A stretch of 30,383 nucleotides of DNA, from positions 1 to 30,383 of the forward strand of contig JBBPYR010000096.1 of the NCBI GenBank assembly GCA_038199755.1, given 5' to 3'. The stretch is from JBBPYR01 sp038199755 (GTDB taxonomy: Bacteria > Chloroflexota > Ktedonobacteria > Ktedonobacterales > Ktedonobacteraceae). Positions 6,849 to 14,772 of this stretch are shown here, piece by piece. The notes beneath the pieces were generated by a model. It made no database searches. It was not told the origin of the DNA and worked only from the letters and a program-made list of their open reading frames with translations. Numbering within the stretch: the first letter of the stretch is position 1; the number at the start of each line of letters is the position of its first letter. Both the position numbers and the translations under genes were made by a program.

Positions 6849-6947
6849 AACATCTTGCCTGAGAAATAGAGTCTCTTGCTCTCAAGACCATCTGAGGCAA
6901 AGTGTTTCTACACGAGACCACTTGTCTAAGACAAGAAAGTATTAGGA

Positions 6948-7745
6948 ATGTATAAAGAATTTATTAGTCCAATCCTTGATAGGCTAGATTCAGAAAGATG
7001 GCATGGTAGAGCAAAAGAGGCTCTCCATGCCGCGGAAGCCACTCCCTTCACCTTAAAACTGTTAGAACAGTTTGCCTACCAACGAAAACGCTTTCGTGAT
7101 GACAGGCTCCGTGTGGTCTTGGGTGGTGTAGAGTTCGACAATCCCTTAGTCGTTGGTGCTGGTTGGGATAAGTCTGGTAGAGCCGTGAAAGGGTTATACA
7201 CGCTCGGTTTTGCCGGTGTCGAAGTTGGCTCAGTTCTTGAATATCCACAAGCAGGCAACCCTAAACCGCGCCAGTTCATGGTGCGGCGCAGAAAACCTTT
7301 ATTTGTAAAAATAGCTCCCGACCTCACAGATCAAGCTCTTAACGATATCCTTATGGTCGTAATAGACAACGGTCTAGCCGGAATAATAGCTACCAACACG
7401 ACCACAAATCCAGACATTAAAGCCCAGTATGGGGAGCAGTGGCGAAACGAGCCAGGCGGCCTCAGTGGAGATAACCCAGATTTCCGCAGAATGTCAACAC
7501 AGAAGATTGCCCATATTTACCGAGCAACAGGGAGCAAATTAGAAATTATCGGTGTAGGCGGAGTGAAAGATGTAGAAACCGCATTGGAGAAAATAAAAGC
7601 AGGCGCAAAAGTTGTACAAGTTGTATCTAGCATAAGAGGTGAAGGCACCTCACTCCCCGGACACATCAACAGAGGCCTTGTTGCGTATATGGAAAAAGAG
7701 GGCCTAAAAAGCCTAGACGAGATCAGAGGAATAGCTGTTAAGTAA
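6948..7745 (+). pseudogene. pyrD: Dihydroorotate dehydrogenase (PyrD, class 2) with internal in-frame deletion
   Basis: The reading frame is open for 265 residues but the family is about 335-360 long. The N-terminal part (PILDRLDSERWH, FDNPLVVGAGWDKSG, GFAGVEVGSV, PKPRQFM) runs straight at about residue 111-115 into KPLFVKIAPDL, which lies much further along in the family. About 80-90 residues are absent, including the NRMGFNN motif, the GINIGKN strand and NISSPNTPG, which carries the catalytic serine base. The later FMN and product-site motifs (IATNTT, GGLSG, IIGVGGV) are intact. Oxidation of dihydroorotate is therefore not expected, and I treat it as a probable pseudogene. Because both flanks stay in frame and look well conserved, a recent deletion or a retained secondary role is possible. 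The start at 6948 has only a weak ribosome site. Confidence 0.8.
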
Positions 7746-7777
7746 TCGAGCCTTGGTCATATAAGGAGGAGCACACC

Positions 7778-8629
7778 ATGAACCCCAACCCACCCACATC
7801 ACTCGCACAAGAAATCACCGCAACACAACTGCCAGCCCACACCATCGCGCTATGGTGGCTGGGGCAGGCAGGCGTCGTGCTGCGTGACGCCAGCAGCACC
7901 ATCATCATCGACCCGTTTCTGAGTGAGCATGCTGATCGGCTCGTGGCAGCACCGTTTTCGCCCACAAGCGCACCGACCGCCGACTACGTGCTGTGTACGC
8001 ATGAACATCTCGACCACTTTGACGCCAAAACCATCGCTGGCATCGCACAAACCATACAACAAACACGCTTCGTCGTCCCTCAACCCATGACTGGGCAAGT
8101 CACAGCACTGGGCATCGCCCCTGAGCGCATCATAAGCGCGCAAGCCTATACGCCACTACCATTAAATGCCATCAAGGTTTTTCCCGTACCAGCCCTACAC
8201 GGCCTCAACAGCCCACCCACACACTATGATTTTGGCTTCGACGAACAAACGGGAGAGCAACGCTACCGCTACCTTGGCTACGTCGTCGAGATGGCCGGAG
8301 TACGCATCTATCACGCGGGCGACACGCTTATTTACGACGGCATGGTTGAGCACCTACGCAGTTTGCAAATCGACATCGCACTGCTCCCCATCAACGGACG
8401 CAGTTATTTTCGCGAACAACAAGGACTGGTTGGCAACATGGACGAGCGCGAAGCAGCAGACCTCGCGGTAGCCATTGGCGTCAAAGTGCTGATCCCCGTC
8501 CACTACGACATGTTTGCCGCCAACCTCGGCAGACCCGCTGTCCTGCTTGACTATATGCAAGAGAAACACCTGGATATCACCTGCGTCGTGCTAGCATATG
8601 GGCAACGCTACACCTATTTCAAAGAATAA
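7778..8629 (+). CDS. MBL-fold metal-dependent hydrolase (UlaG-like)
   Basis: A 283-residue metallo-beta-lactamase-fold protein, closest in layout to UlaG-like lactonases. Motifs: WWLGQAGVVLRD and IIIDPFLSEH near the N terminus, the metal motif THEHLDHFD at about 85-93, a histidine in PALHG, HAGDT in the third metal motif, and PVHYDMF near the C terminus. AAGGAGGA lies upstream. The true substrate is unknown: family members hydrolyse L-ascorbate-6-phosphate lactone or act on other phosphoesters and lactones, and no ascorbate genes are nearby. It begins 32 bases after the shortened pyrD and may share its transcript. Its stop is one base from the stop of the convergent oxidoreductase gene. Confidence 0.88.
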   Translation: MNPNPPTSLAQEITATQLPAHTIALWWLGQAGVVLRDASSTIIIDPFLSEHADRLVAAPFSPTSAPTADYVLCTHEHLDHFDAKTIAGIAQTIQQTRFVVPQPMTGQVTALGIAPERIISAQAYTPLPLNAIKVFPVPALHGLNSPPTHYDFGFDEQTGEQRYRYLGYVVEMAGVRIYHAGDTLIYDGMVEHLRSLQIDIALLPINGRSYFREQQGLVGNMDEREAADLAVAIGVKVLIPVHYDMFAANLGRPAVLLDYMQEKHLDITCVVLAYGQRYTYFKE

Positions 8630-8630
8630 A

Positions 8631-9737
8631 TTATTCTCCTAACACTACCGTCTGGGGCTGGCCGGACGACACATAATCATACAGGGCGCGCATACAGGAA
8701 AAATTAAAGAGTGCCTGCTCATTGACCACAGCTAGGGAAGCATGACCGAGCAGACGCTGGTAGAAATAATGCAACGGCTTATCTCCAAGGCGCATCGCAC
8801 TGGCACTTGGCGCGGGGAACGTAACCGTTTTGCTTTCCAGCAAACCATCAACATCGTAGCTAGCAGTCAAAGCAAACGACGTTCCCGGCTTAGGCCAGTT
8901 CCAGCGCAATGTGCCCTTCAATCCCTCTAGCTCAATGCTCGATCGTTCCTCACTATGGGTACAAGAAGCACGCTCATAACTCATAGTAAACGTGCTGCCA
9001 TCCGCGAGGAAATAGCGCAGAGTCGCGCCCGCATGCTGCTCCACATCAAAGACCGTTTCCGCGGGCAAATGCAAGGCCGTCGTAGGATTCGCCATCCACG
9101 CATGCAAAACATCCACCCGCATTGGCTGAAATAGATCATTGATGACACTGAATTCATAGGGCGCGCGATCCATCACCGTACCGCCACCACTCTTCGCCTG
9201 ATCCAAAAACCAGAACGCCCCCGGTTGATACTCAATCCCCGGTCTGGTGCGCTGTTCCAGATTGAGGAAACGCACATGATACACCTGCCCAATTGCACCC
9301 GCGTGCAGCAGACGCCGCGCCTCCTCTGTTGCAGGCCATTGCATAAAGCGCACACTACAACAGCCCAGTAAACGCCGTTGCTCCTGTGCAACCACGAGCA
9401 TCTGGCGGGCCTGCTCGCGATTCATCGCCAGCGGCTTCTCGCAGAGCACATGGCGGCCCGTTAGTAGCGCATCGCACGTCAATTGAAAATGCGTCGCGGG
9501 CGGAGTTGCGACAATCACAATATCATTCTCCCGTGCAGGCTCCGCCAGCATCGTATGCGCGTCAGAAAAAGCCCGTGCCTGCGGAAACTGCGTAGTGAAT
9601 GTCGCCAGCGTCTGTGCATTGGGGTCTGCCACCGCCAGTTGTATCTCCTGTTCCCCTACGGGCAGCGTAGCAGCCGCAGTCGCATGTGAACGCGCAATGA
9701 AACCCGCGCCAATCAAATATATTCTCTGTGTGGTCAT
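8631..9737 (-). CDS. Gfo/Idh/MocA-family NAD(P)-dependent oxidoreductase
   Basis: A 368-residue sugar- or cyclitol-type dehydrogenase. The N-terminal Rossmann motif is GAGFIARSH (about 11-19), and the CEKPLAMN motif carries the conserved catalytic Lys. The C-terminal alpha/beta domain includes GGGTVMDRAPYEFSV, where most members have GG..xDxGxH; the usual His is Tyr here, so the chemistry may differ. The substrate cannot be assigned. The kinase-like gene lies 25 bases upstream on the same strand, so they are likely co-transcribed. It converges with the MBL gene with a single base between stops and no visible terminator. Confidence 0.9.
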   Translation of the reverse strand: MTTQRIYLIGAGFIARSHATAAATLPVGEQEIQLAVADPNAQTLATFTTQFPQARAFSDAHTMLAEPARENDIVIVATPPATHFQLTCDALLTGRHVLCEKPLAMNREQARQMLVVAQEQRRLLGCCSVRFMQWPATEEARRLLHAGAIGQVYHVRFLNLEQRTRPGIEYQPGAFWFLDQAKSGGGTVMDRAPYEFSVINDLFQPMRVDVLHAWMANPTTALHLPAETVFDVEQHAGATLRYFLADGSTFTMSYERASCTHSEERSSIELEGLKGTLRWNWPKPGTSFALTASYDVDGLLESKTVTFPAPSASAMRLGDKPLHYFYQRLLGHASLAVVNEQALFNFSCMRALYDYVSSGQPQTVVLGE

Positions 9738-9762
9738 CGTATGGTCATCTTTCCGCTTTCAC

Positions 9763-10335
9763 TTACATAAAACGCAGAACTGCACCCTGCATCTCTTCAT
9801 CGACAAGATAAAACTGATTCCAACCCTCTTGCGGAACCGCCAGCAATGCTTGTAGTAACAGATCGCTATGGTAACGCACTACCTGCTCACCGACACTGCG
9901 CGTCCGTTCGGCATCACGCTGAATACAGCTCTGCACAGAGGTATTAAATACCAGAATGCACGTATTATACTGATGCAGATGTGCGATATCTAACAATTCG
10001 CTGCGCGTTCGCACCTGCAGAGCCGTGCTATCAGCAATCGTAAAGACACCTTGCTGCATGCGTTTGCCAATAATATCATAGAAAAGGATGAATGCTTCAG
10101 CACTCACCTGCTGATTGTTCTCGTCATCACAGATCAGTCCTCGACAAAAATCAGAAGAGATATTTGTCGTCTCCCGTAATCCCTCAGTAGCATACTCGTT
10201 AATCAGAGCCTTCGCAAACGTCGTCTTGCCAGAGCCAGCCGGACCACACAATACGACTAATGTTCGTCGTGGAACATTCAAAATCAGTTGCTTGCGGCCA
10301 GAATCGCTCTTTTCTTGTTGCGACGTAGCGTCCAT
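9763..10335 (-). CDS. P-loop kinase, polynucleotide-kinase-like AAA family
   Basis: A 190-residue single-domain P-loop protein. Walker A is GPAGSGKTTFAK at about residues 31-42. It is followed by SSDFCRGLICDD, matching the (S/T)xDxxR substrate-binding region of T4 Pnkp-type kinases, and by IADSTALQVRTRSELL, the mid-domain signature of this group (DxTxxxxxxR). A C-terminal Arg-rich lid (RDAERTR) is visible. It most likely phosphorylates a 5'-OH of a nucleic acid or a small molecule, but no ligase or phosphatase domain is attached, unlike bacterial Pnkp. It is divergent from alaS, and its start codon overlaps the alaS -35 box. Confidence 0.8.
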   Translation of the reverse strand: MDATSQQEKSDSGRKQLILNVPRRTLVVLCGPAGSGKTTFAKALINEYATEGLRETTNISSDFCRGLICDDENNQQVSAEAFILFYDIIGKRMQQGVFTIADSTALQVRTRSELLDIAHLHQYNTCILVFNTSVQSCIQRDAERTRSVGEQVVRYHSDLLLQALLAVPQEGWNQFYLVDEEMQGAVLRFM

Positions 10336-10363
10336 TGATTAGCCCGCCTTCCTCTGGTATAAT
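10335..10363 (+). promoter_or_regulatory. Extended -10 sigma-70 promoter of alaS
   Basis: TTGATT (10335-10340), a 17-base spacer and TATAAT (10358-10363) preceded by TG-N. Predicted transcription starts near 10370, giving a leader of about 155 bases before alaS. The -35 box touches the first base of the divergent kinase gene. Confidence 0.75.
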
Positions 10364-10524
10364 GCACGTGCATATATATACCCTCCATCTTCACGATACA
10401 GGGTAGACAACCATACAATCGCTTTCATTCTTGAGTCTATCACACAACAACCACACGCAGGAAGAGAACGAGAAGCATTTCTCCTGCCCTTGTGTATAAA
10501 ATTTCCGAGCTAGAGGAGGATGCT
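10364..10524 (+). other. alaS leader
   Basis: About 155 transcribed bases precede the alaS start. They contain GCAGGA (about 10457-10462) and its complement TCCTGC (about 10481-10486), enclosing a small GAGAA/TTCTC hairpin. No T-box consensus or specifier stem-loop series is recognisable, and there is no obvious terminator, so I see no proven riboregulator. Confidence 0.35.
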
Positions 10525-13167
10525 GTGTCCGTTAATACACCTTTGACCAGTACTGCTATTCGTGCCCGTTTCCTTGATTACTTTGCGAGCAAGGGCCATA
10601 TGAAGGTGCCCAGTTCGTCACTCGTACCACGCAATGACCCGACCGTGTTGCTTACCACCGCTGGTATGCAGCAAATGATCCCTTACTTTCTAGGACGCGA
10701 AACTCCTCCTGCAATAAGGCTCACCTCGGCTCAAAAGTGCTTTCGTACCACAGACATCGACAAAGTAGGCAACGAGCGCACCTTAACATTCTTTGAGATG
10801 CTGGGAAACTTTTCTGTTGGCGATTACTTCAAGCGTGATGCCATCACCTTTGCCTGGGAATTTCTCACCAAAGAACTTGGCCTGCCCGCTGATCGCCTCT
10901 ATCCCACCGTTCACCCGGAAGATGACGAAGCACCTGCACTGTGGCATGAGCTCGCGGGTTTTCCCGACGAGGCCATTGTGCGCCTCGAAGATAACTGGTG
11001 GGGACCACCGGGGGCGTCCGGTCCCTGTGGCCCCGACTCCGAAATCTATTATGATCGCGGCATCGAACACGGCTGCGGGCGGGCCGATTGCCAGCCTGGG
11101 TGCGACTGCGAACGCTTCCTCGAAATCTGGAACCTGGTCTTTATGCAGTTCTACCAGGACCTTGACGGTACCCGTACTCCACTGCCACGGAAAAACATTG
11201 ATACCGGCCTGGGCCTGGAACGACTCACGATGGTACTCCAGGGCAAAGAGTCTGTCTTTGAAACTGATATGTTTCGCGCCATTCTCGACCGTTTCGCCAG
11301 TTTCGTCAACACCAGTTATGGCAAAGATGCCAAAACCGACGCCTCCTTGCGCGTCATCGCCGATCATGGCCGCGCCCTCGTCTTTCTGGCAGCCGATGGC
11401 GTGCTGCCTAGTAACGAGGGCCGTGGCTACATCTTCCGTCGCATCCTGCGCCGCGCCGTGCGTCATGGCAAACTGCTCGGACTAGACAAACCGTTCCTCT
11501 CCGAGGCCGCCGATACCGTGATTTCCCTCATGGGCGATCACTATACCGAGCTGCACACACAACGTGACCGCATCGTCGAAATTTTGAGCCTCGAAGAAAA
11601 GAAGTTCAGCCAGACACTCACCACTGGCCTGACCCTTTTGAATGAACTCTTAGATGACCTCAAGCAGAAAAAGCAACAAGTCATTCCCGGTGAAGAGGTC
11701 TTCAAGCTGTACGACACCCATGGCTTTCCCGTCGAGTTGACACAGGAAATCGCCGCCGAGCAGGGCTTTACCGTTGATATCGCGGGCTTTGAACAATCCA
11801 TGCAGCAACAGCAGGAACGCAGTCGCGCCACCAATGTCTTTGTACAGGCCGATGATGACCGCGCCCTCGCAGAACTGCTCAAGCGGCTTGGCCCCACCGA
11901 GTTTATCGGCTATCAAGGCGTCACGGGCAGCAGCAAGGTGGTTGGCCTTGTGGTAGATGGTGCCGAGGTCGAGAGTATCAGTGCCCCACAACAGGCACTG
12001 GTGTTGCTAGACAACACACCCTTTTATGCTGAAAGCGGCGGGCAGATCGGCGACCGTGGTGACCTGACCGCACCCATGGGCGTGTTTCACGTTCAGGATA
12101 CGCGTCGCCCCCTCAAAGGCTTAATCGTCCACTACGGCCAACTCCACGAAGGGCATTTGCGCCTTGGTGATAGCATCCAGGCCGAAGTGATCGCGCAACG
12201 CCGCGAGGATACCATGCGTAACCATAGTGCAACCCATCTGCTGCATAAAGCATTGCGCAACCTGCTCGGAACACAGGTTGAGCAGCGCGGCTCTCTGGTC
12301 GAACCGGAACGCTTACGCTTCGACTTCACCAGCCCGCATGCATTAAGCAATGCAGAAGTTGCACAAATAGACGAGCAAGTGAATCGCTGGATTCGCGCCG
12401 ACTATCCCATTCAGACCACGATCATGCCATTACAAGATGCGATGGAAACGGGAGCCATGGCCCTGTTTGGTGAAAAATATGATGACCTCGTGCGCGTTGT
12501 CTCAATGGGGAGCAGCATCGAACTATGTGGCGGCACCCATTGTAACGCAACAGGGCAAATAGGCGTCTATATTACTGTACAAGAAACAAGTATCGCCGCC
12601 GGTATTCGCCGCATCGAGGCCCTTACCGGACGCGCAGCAGAAGCCTATCTGCGTCACCGCAATGCCACCGTTGAAGCACTGGCGGCAAAGCTGCAGGCAC
12701 CACCCGATCAACTAGAGGGACGTGTAGAACAAATCGTGCAAGAACTGGCAGCAGCTCGCCGCCAGATTATACAATTCCAGCGCGAAGCCGCCCTACACGA
12801 GGCCGATAGTATCGCGGCACATGCCCAATACGTATCAGATGTAGCGGTTATAGCGGCAACAACACAAGCTCCCGATGATAAAGTGTTACGCGAAATGGGC
12901 GACATGGTGCGAGGCAAACTCAGCCAACCCGCCGTTGTCGTACTGGCCGCAGTTTTTGACGAACGCATCGCGCTACAGGTCAGCGTGGATAGCACCTTAA
13001 CCAAACGTGGCCTACACGCGGGCAAGCTAGCCGCAGCTATCGGGGCACGACTCGGTGGCAAAGGCGGCGGTCGCCCAGAGTCAGCACAAGGCGGAGGCAA
13101 AAACAAAGCTGAACTAGGTGCAGCCCTTGATCTGGTACCGCGCTTAGTGAAAGAGCAAATCAAGTAA
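10525..13167 (+). CDS. alaS: Alanyl-tRNA synthetase
   Basis: An 880-residue AlaRS, normal length, charging tRNA-Ala with alanine and editing Ser/Gly mischarging. The GTG at 10525 is preferred to an in-frame GTG at 10492 because AGAGGAGG (10512-10519) is ideally placed. The protein then begins SVNTPLTSTAIRARFLDYF, matching family starts. Domains in order: class II catalytic core (FRTTDIDKVGNERTLTF, GPCGPDSEIYYDRG, NIDTGLGLERL), tRNA-recognition region, beta-barrel and editing domain with metal motifs HSATHLLH and CGGTHC, and the C-terminal DHHA1 domain ending GGRPESAQGGG. A Cys-rich insert (CGRADCQPGCDCER) sits in the catalytic domain, as in many AlaRS. It heads a plus-strand housekeeping block. 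Confidence 0.98.
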   Translation: MSVNTPLTSTAIRARFLDYFASKGHMKVPSSSLVPRNDPTVLLTTAGMQQMIPYFLGRETPPAIRLTSAQKCFRTTDIDKVGNERTLTFFEMLGNFSVGDYFKRDAITFAWEFLTKELGLPADRLYPTVHPEDDEAPALWHELAGFPDEAIVRLEDNWWGPPGASGPCGPDSEIYYDRGIEHGCGRADCQPGCDCERFLEIWNLVFMQFYQDLDGTRTPLPRKNIDTGLGLERLTMVLQGKESVFETDMFRAILDRFASFVNTSYGKDAKTDASLRVIADHGRALVFLAADGVLPSNEGRGYIFRRILRRAVRHGKLLGLDKPFLSEAADTVISLMGDHYTELHTQRDRIVEILSLEEKKFSQTLTTGLTLLNELLDDLKQKKQQVIPGEEVFKLYDTHGFPVELTQEIAAEQGFTVDIAGFEQSMQQQQERSRATNVFVQADDDRALAELLKRLGPTEFIGYQGVTGSSKVVGLVVDGAEVESISAPQQALVLLDNTPFYAESGGQIGDRGDLTAPMGVFHVQDTRRPLKGLIVHYGQLHEGHLRLGDSIQAEVIAQRREDTMRNHSATHLLHKALRNLLGTQVEQRGSLVEPERLRFDFTSPHALSNAEVAQIDEQVNRWIRADYPIQTTIMPLQDAMETGAMALFGEKYDDLVRVVSMGSSIELCGGTHCNATGQIGVYITVQETSIAAGIRRIEALTGRAAEAYLRHRNATVEALAAKLQAPPDQLEGRVEQIVQELAAARRQIIQFQREAALHEADSIAAHAQYVSDVAVIAATTQAPDDKVLREMGDMVRGKLSQPAVVVLAAVFDERIALQVSVDSTLTKRGLHAGKLAAAIGARLGGKGGGRPESAQGGGKNKAELGAALDLVPRLVKEQIK

Positions 13168-13170
13168 ATA

Positions 13171-13200
13171 TTGCTAGCAGTGCAGTATATATGCTATAAC
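13171..13200 (+). promoter_or_regulatory. Promoter of the ftsA-like gene
   Basis: TTGCTA (13171-13176), an 18-base spacer and TATAAC (13195-13200) with an extended -10 TG-N. It begins four bases after the alaS stop. An inverted repeat, GTACAC (13201-13206) and GTGTAC (13219-13224), lies right over the predicted transcription start and could be an operator. Confidence 0.6.
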
Positions 13201-13246
13201 GTACACAAAAAGCATTCCGTGTACATGTTCAAAACGAAACTCAGTT

Positions 13247-13269
13247 GGATATCCACAAGGACATCCCTA
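13247..13269 (-). repeat. Palindromic intergenic repeat, copy 1 (minus orientation)
   Basis: Read on the minus strand, this is TAGGGATGTCC followed by TTGTGGATATCC, a 23-base member of a small hairpin-forming repeat family with three other copies in the window (19274, 19308, 29042). The arms GGATGTCC and GGATATCC form a short stem. It lies in the 5' untranslated region of the ftsA-like gene. Confidence 0.6.
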
Positions 13270-13321
13270 CTAATAAACATCTATCAAGCATAAGGCAGTG
13301 GCTTAAAAGGTTCAGGGCAAA

Positions 13322-14665
13322 ATGAAGAATCTCCTACAAGGTATACGTAGCTTCTTTGGGAGAAGACCAGAAGAGAACAACTACGACTATGATCCAGAAG
13401 ATGCGTATGAAGAGCAGTCATACGGCAATGCTGGTAGCGGTGAGAGTCATTTGTATACCGCACTCGACATCGGTACCGCCTTTGCGAAGGCAATCATCGT
13501 AGAGGTACGCGGAGAATATGCTGAGGTATTGGGCGTTGGCCGTCACCCCCAAAGCTATACGCACATGTCCGATGGCTTCGTGACAGACATCGCAGGCGTC
13601 ATCGCCAACTGTAACGAAGCATTAATCAAAGCAGAGCGTTCCGCGGGCGGCATTGTCGCGCCCTCCACCGTGATTGGCATCGCGGGTGAACTGGTCAAAG
13701 GCAGCTCAACAACAGTGAGCACCCAACGCCAAAATCCCTCGCGTCCAATCTCATCGGAAGAGTTGGAGGCATTGATTACGAGTGCGCAAAAAAAGCTGCT
13801 CAAGAATGCAAAGGAGCGCATCGCGGCAGAAACCGGCTATCAAAACATCGATGTTCGCCTCACAAATGCAGCGGTCATCTCCGTTCGTATTGATGGGCAA
13901 ACAATTTCAAATCCCGTTGGCTTTCGTGGGCGGCACTTCACGCTGACATTATTCAGTGCGTTCGCTCCCCTCACCCAGTTAGGGGCGTTAGAAACCGTCG
14001 CCCAGGGATTAGACTTGACATTGGTGACAATCGTGGCCGAACCATATGCATTGGCACGCTGTCTCAGCACCAATGCCAGTGCCGACAGCGGTGCTATCTT
14101 TATCGACGTGGGTGGCGGCACCACCGACATCGCCTTAGTGCGCCAGGGTGGTATCGAAGAAACACGCATGTTCGCACTCGGTGGCCGAACGTTTACGCGC
14201 CGTATCGCCACAAGTAAGGGTATCTCCATTAAAGATGCAGAACGTCTAAAAATTCAATACAGTAATGGAGAGATCAAAAGTGGCGTGCGTGACGAAATAC
14301 AAGCGATTCTGGCCCCTGAATGCCAGACCTGGATGGATAGCGTAGAATTACTAATAGAAGAGTTGTCTAAGGGCGAGTTGCTCCCACCCGCCATCTACAC
14401 CGTCGGTGGTGGTTCAGCGTTGGTTGATCTTCGTCAGAAGCTGGAAAGCTTTCCCTGGACAGAACGGTTGCCATTCTCGCGCCAACCAATTATACGCACC
14501 GTTTTACCCGAAATGGTCGCTCGTATCAGTGACCAGGAAAACTTGTTAACGAACTCACAAGATATTACGCCTATGGCTCTTGCATATCAGGCAATCGAGT
14601 TACAAAATGAGGATGATATCTTGGAAAGAGCACTTGACCGCGTTATTAATACTATGCATATATAA
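13322..14665 (+). CDS. FtsA-like actin-fold ATPase
   Basis: A 447-residue protein of the FtsA/PilM/MreB actin-like superfamily. After a charged 44-residue N-terminal tail comes phosphate-1 motif ALDIGTAFAKAII (about 48-60), an SHS2-like insert (about 120-210) as in FtsA, phosphate-2 motif IFIDVGGGTTDIALV (about 260-274), and the adenosine motif YTVGGGSALVDL (about 359-370). FtsA tethers FtsZ to the membrane, but its C-terminal amphipathic helix is not obvious here, and no ftsZ or ftsQ is adjacent. The next gene, two bases downstream at the earliest start, encodes a large single-pass membrane protein. The two probably work together, as PilM does with PilN. A role in division, envelope assembly or secretion is open. 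Confidence 0.85.
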   Translation: MKNLLQGIRSFFGRRPEENNYDYDPEDAYEEQSYGNAGSGESHLYTALDIGTAFAKAIIVEVRGEYAEVLGVGRHPQSYTHMSDGFVTDIAGVIANCNEALIKAERSAGGIVAPSTVIGIAGELVKGSSTTVSTQRQNPSRPISSEELEALITSAQKKLLKNAKERIAAETGYQNIDVRLTNAAVISVRIDGQTISNPVGFRGRHFTLTLFSAFAPLTQLGALETVAQGLDLTLVTIVAEPYALARCLSTNASADSGAIFIDVGGGTTDIALVRQGGIEETRMFALGGRTFTRRIATSKGISIKDAERLKIQYSNGEIKSGVRDEIQAILAPECQTWMDSVELLIEELSKGELLPPAIYTVGGGSALVDLRQKLESFPWTERLPFSRQPIIRTVLPEMVARISDQENLLTNSQDITPMALAYQAIELQNEDDILERALDRVINTMHI

Positions 14666-14772
14666 TAATGCTTATTGGAGCGACCCCGGCATACGGCGTT
14701 GGTGTTGCTCCCCGAATCAGGGTGTCTAGCAACCGCCCTACTAAAACGGGATATAGAGGGAATTGGGTTTTT

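Noticed and set aside
10364..10524. T-box riboswitch before alaS
   Set aside because: No T-box consensus, no specifier loop and no terminator/antiterminator pair can be seen in the leader.
10783..11466. 227-codon open frame on the minus strand, and a 230-codon frame on the plus strand at 10793-11485
   Set aside because: Both lie wholly inside alaS, whose frame is fully conserved; they are shadows of its GC-rich codon pattern.
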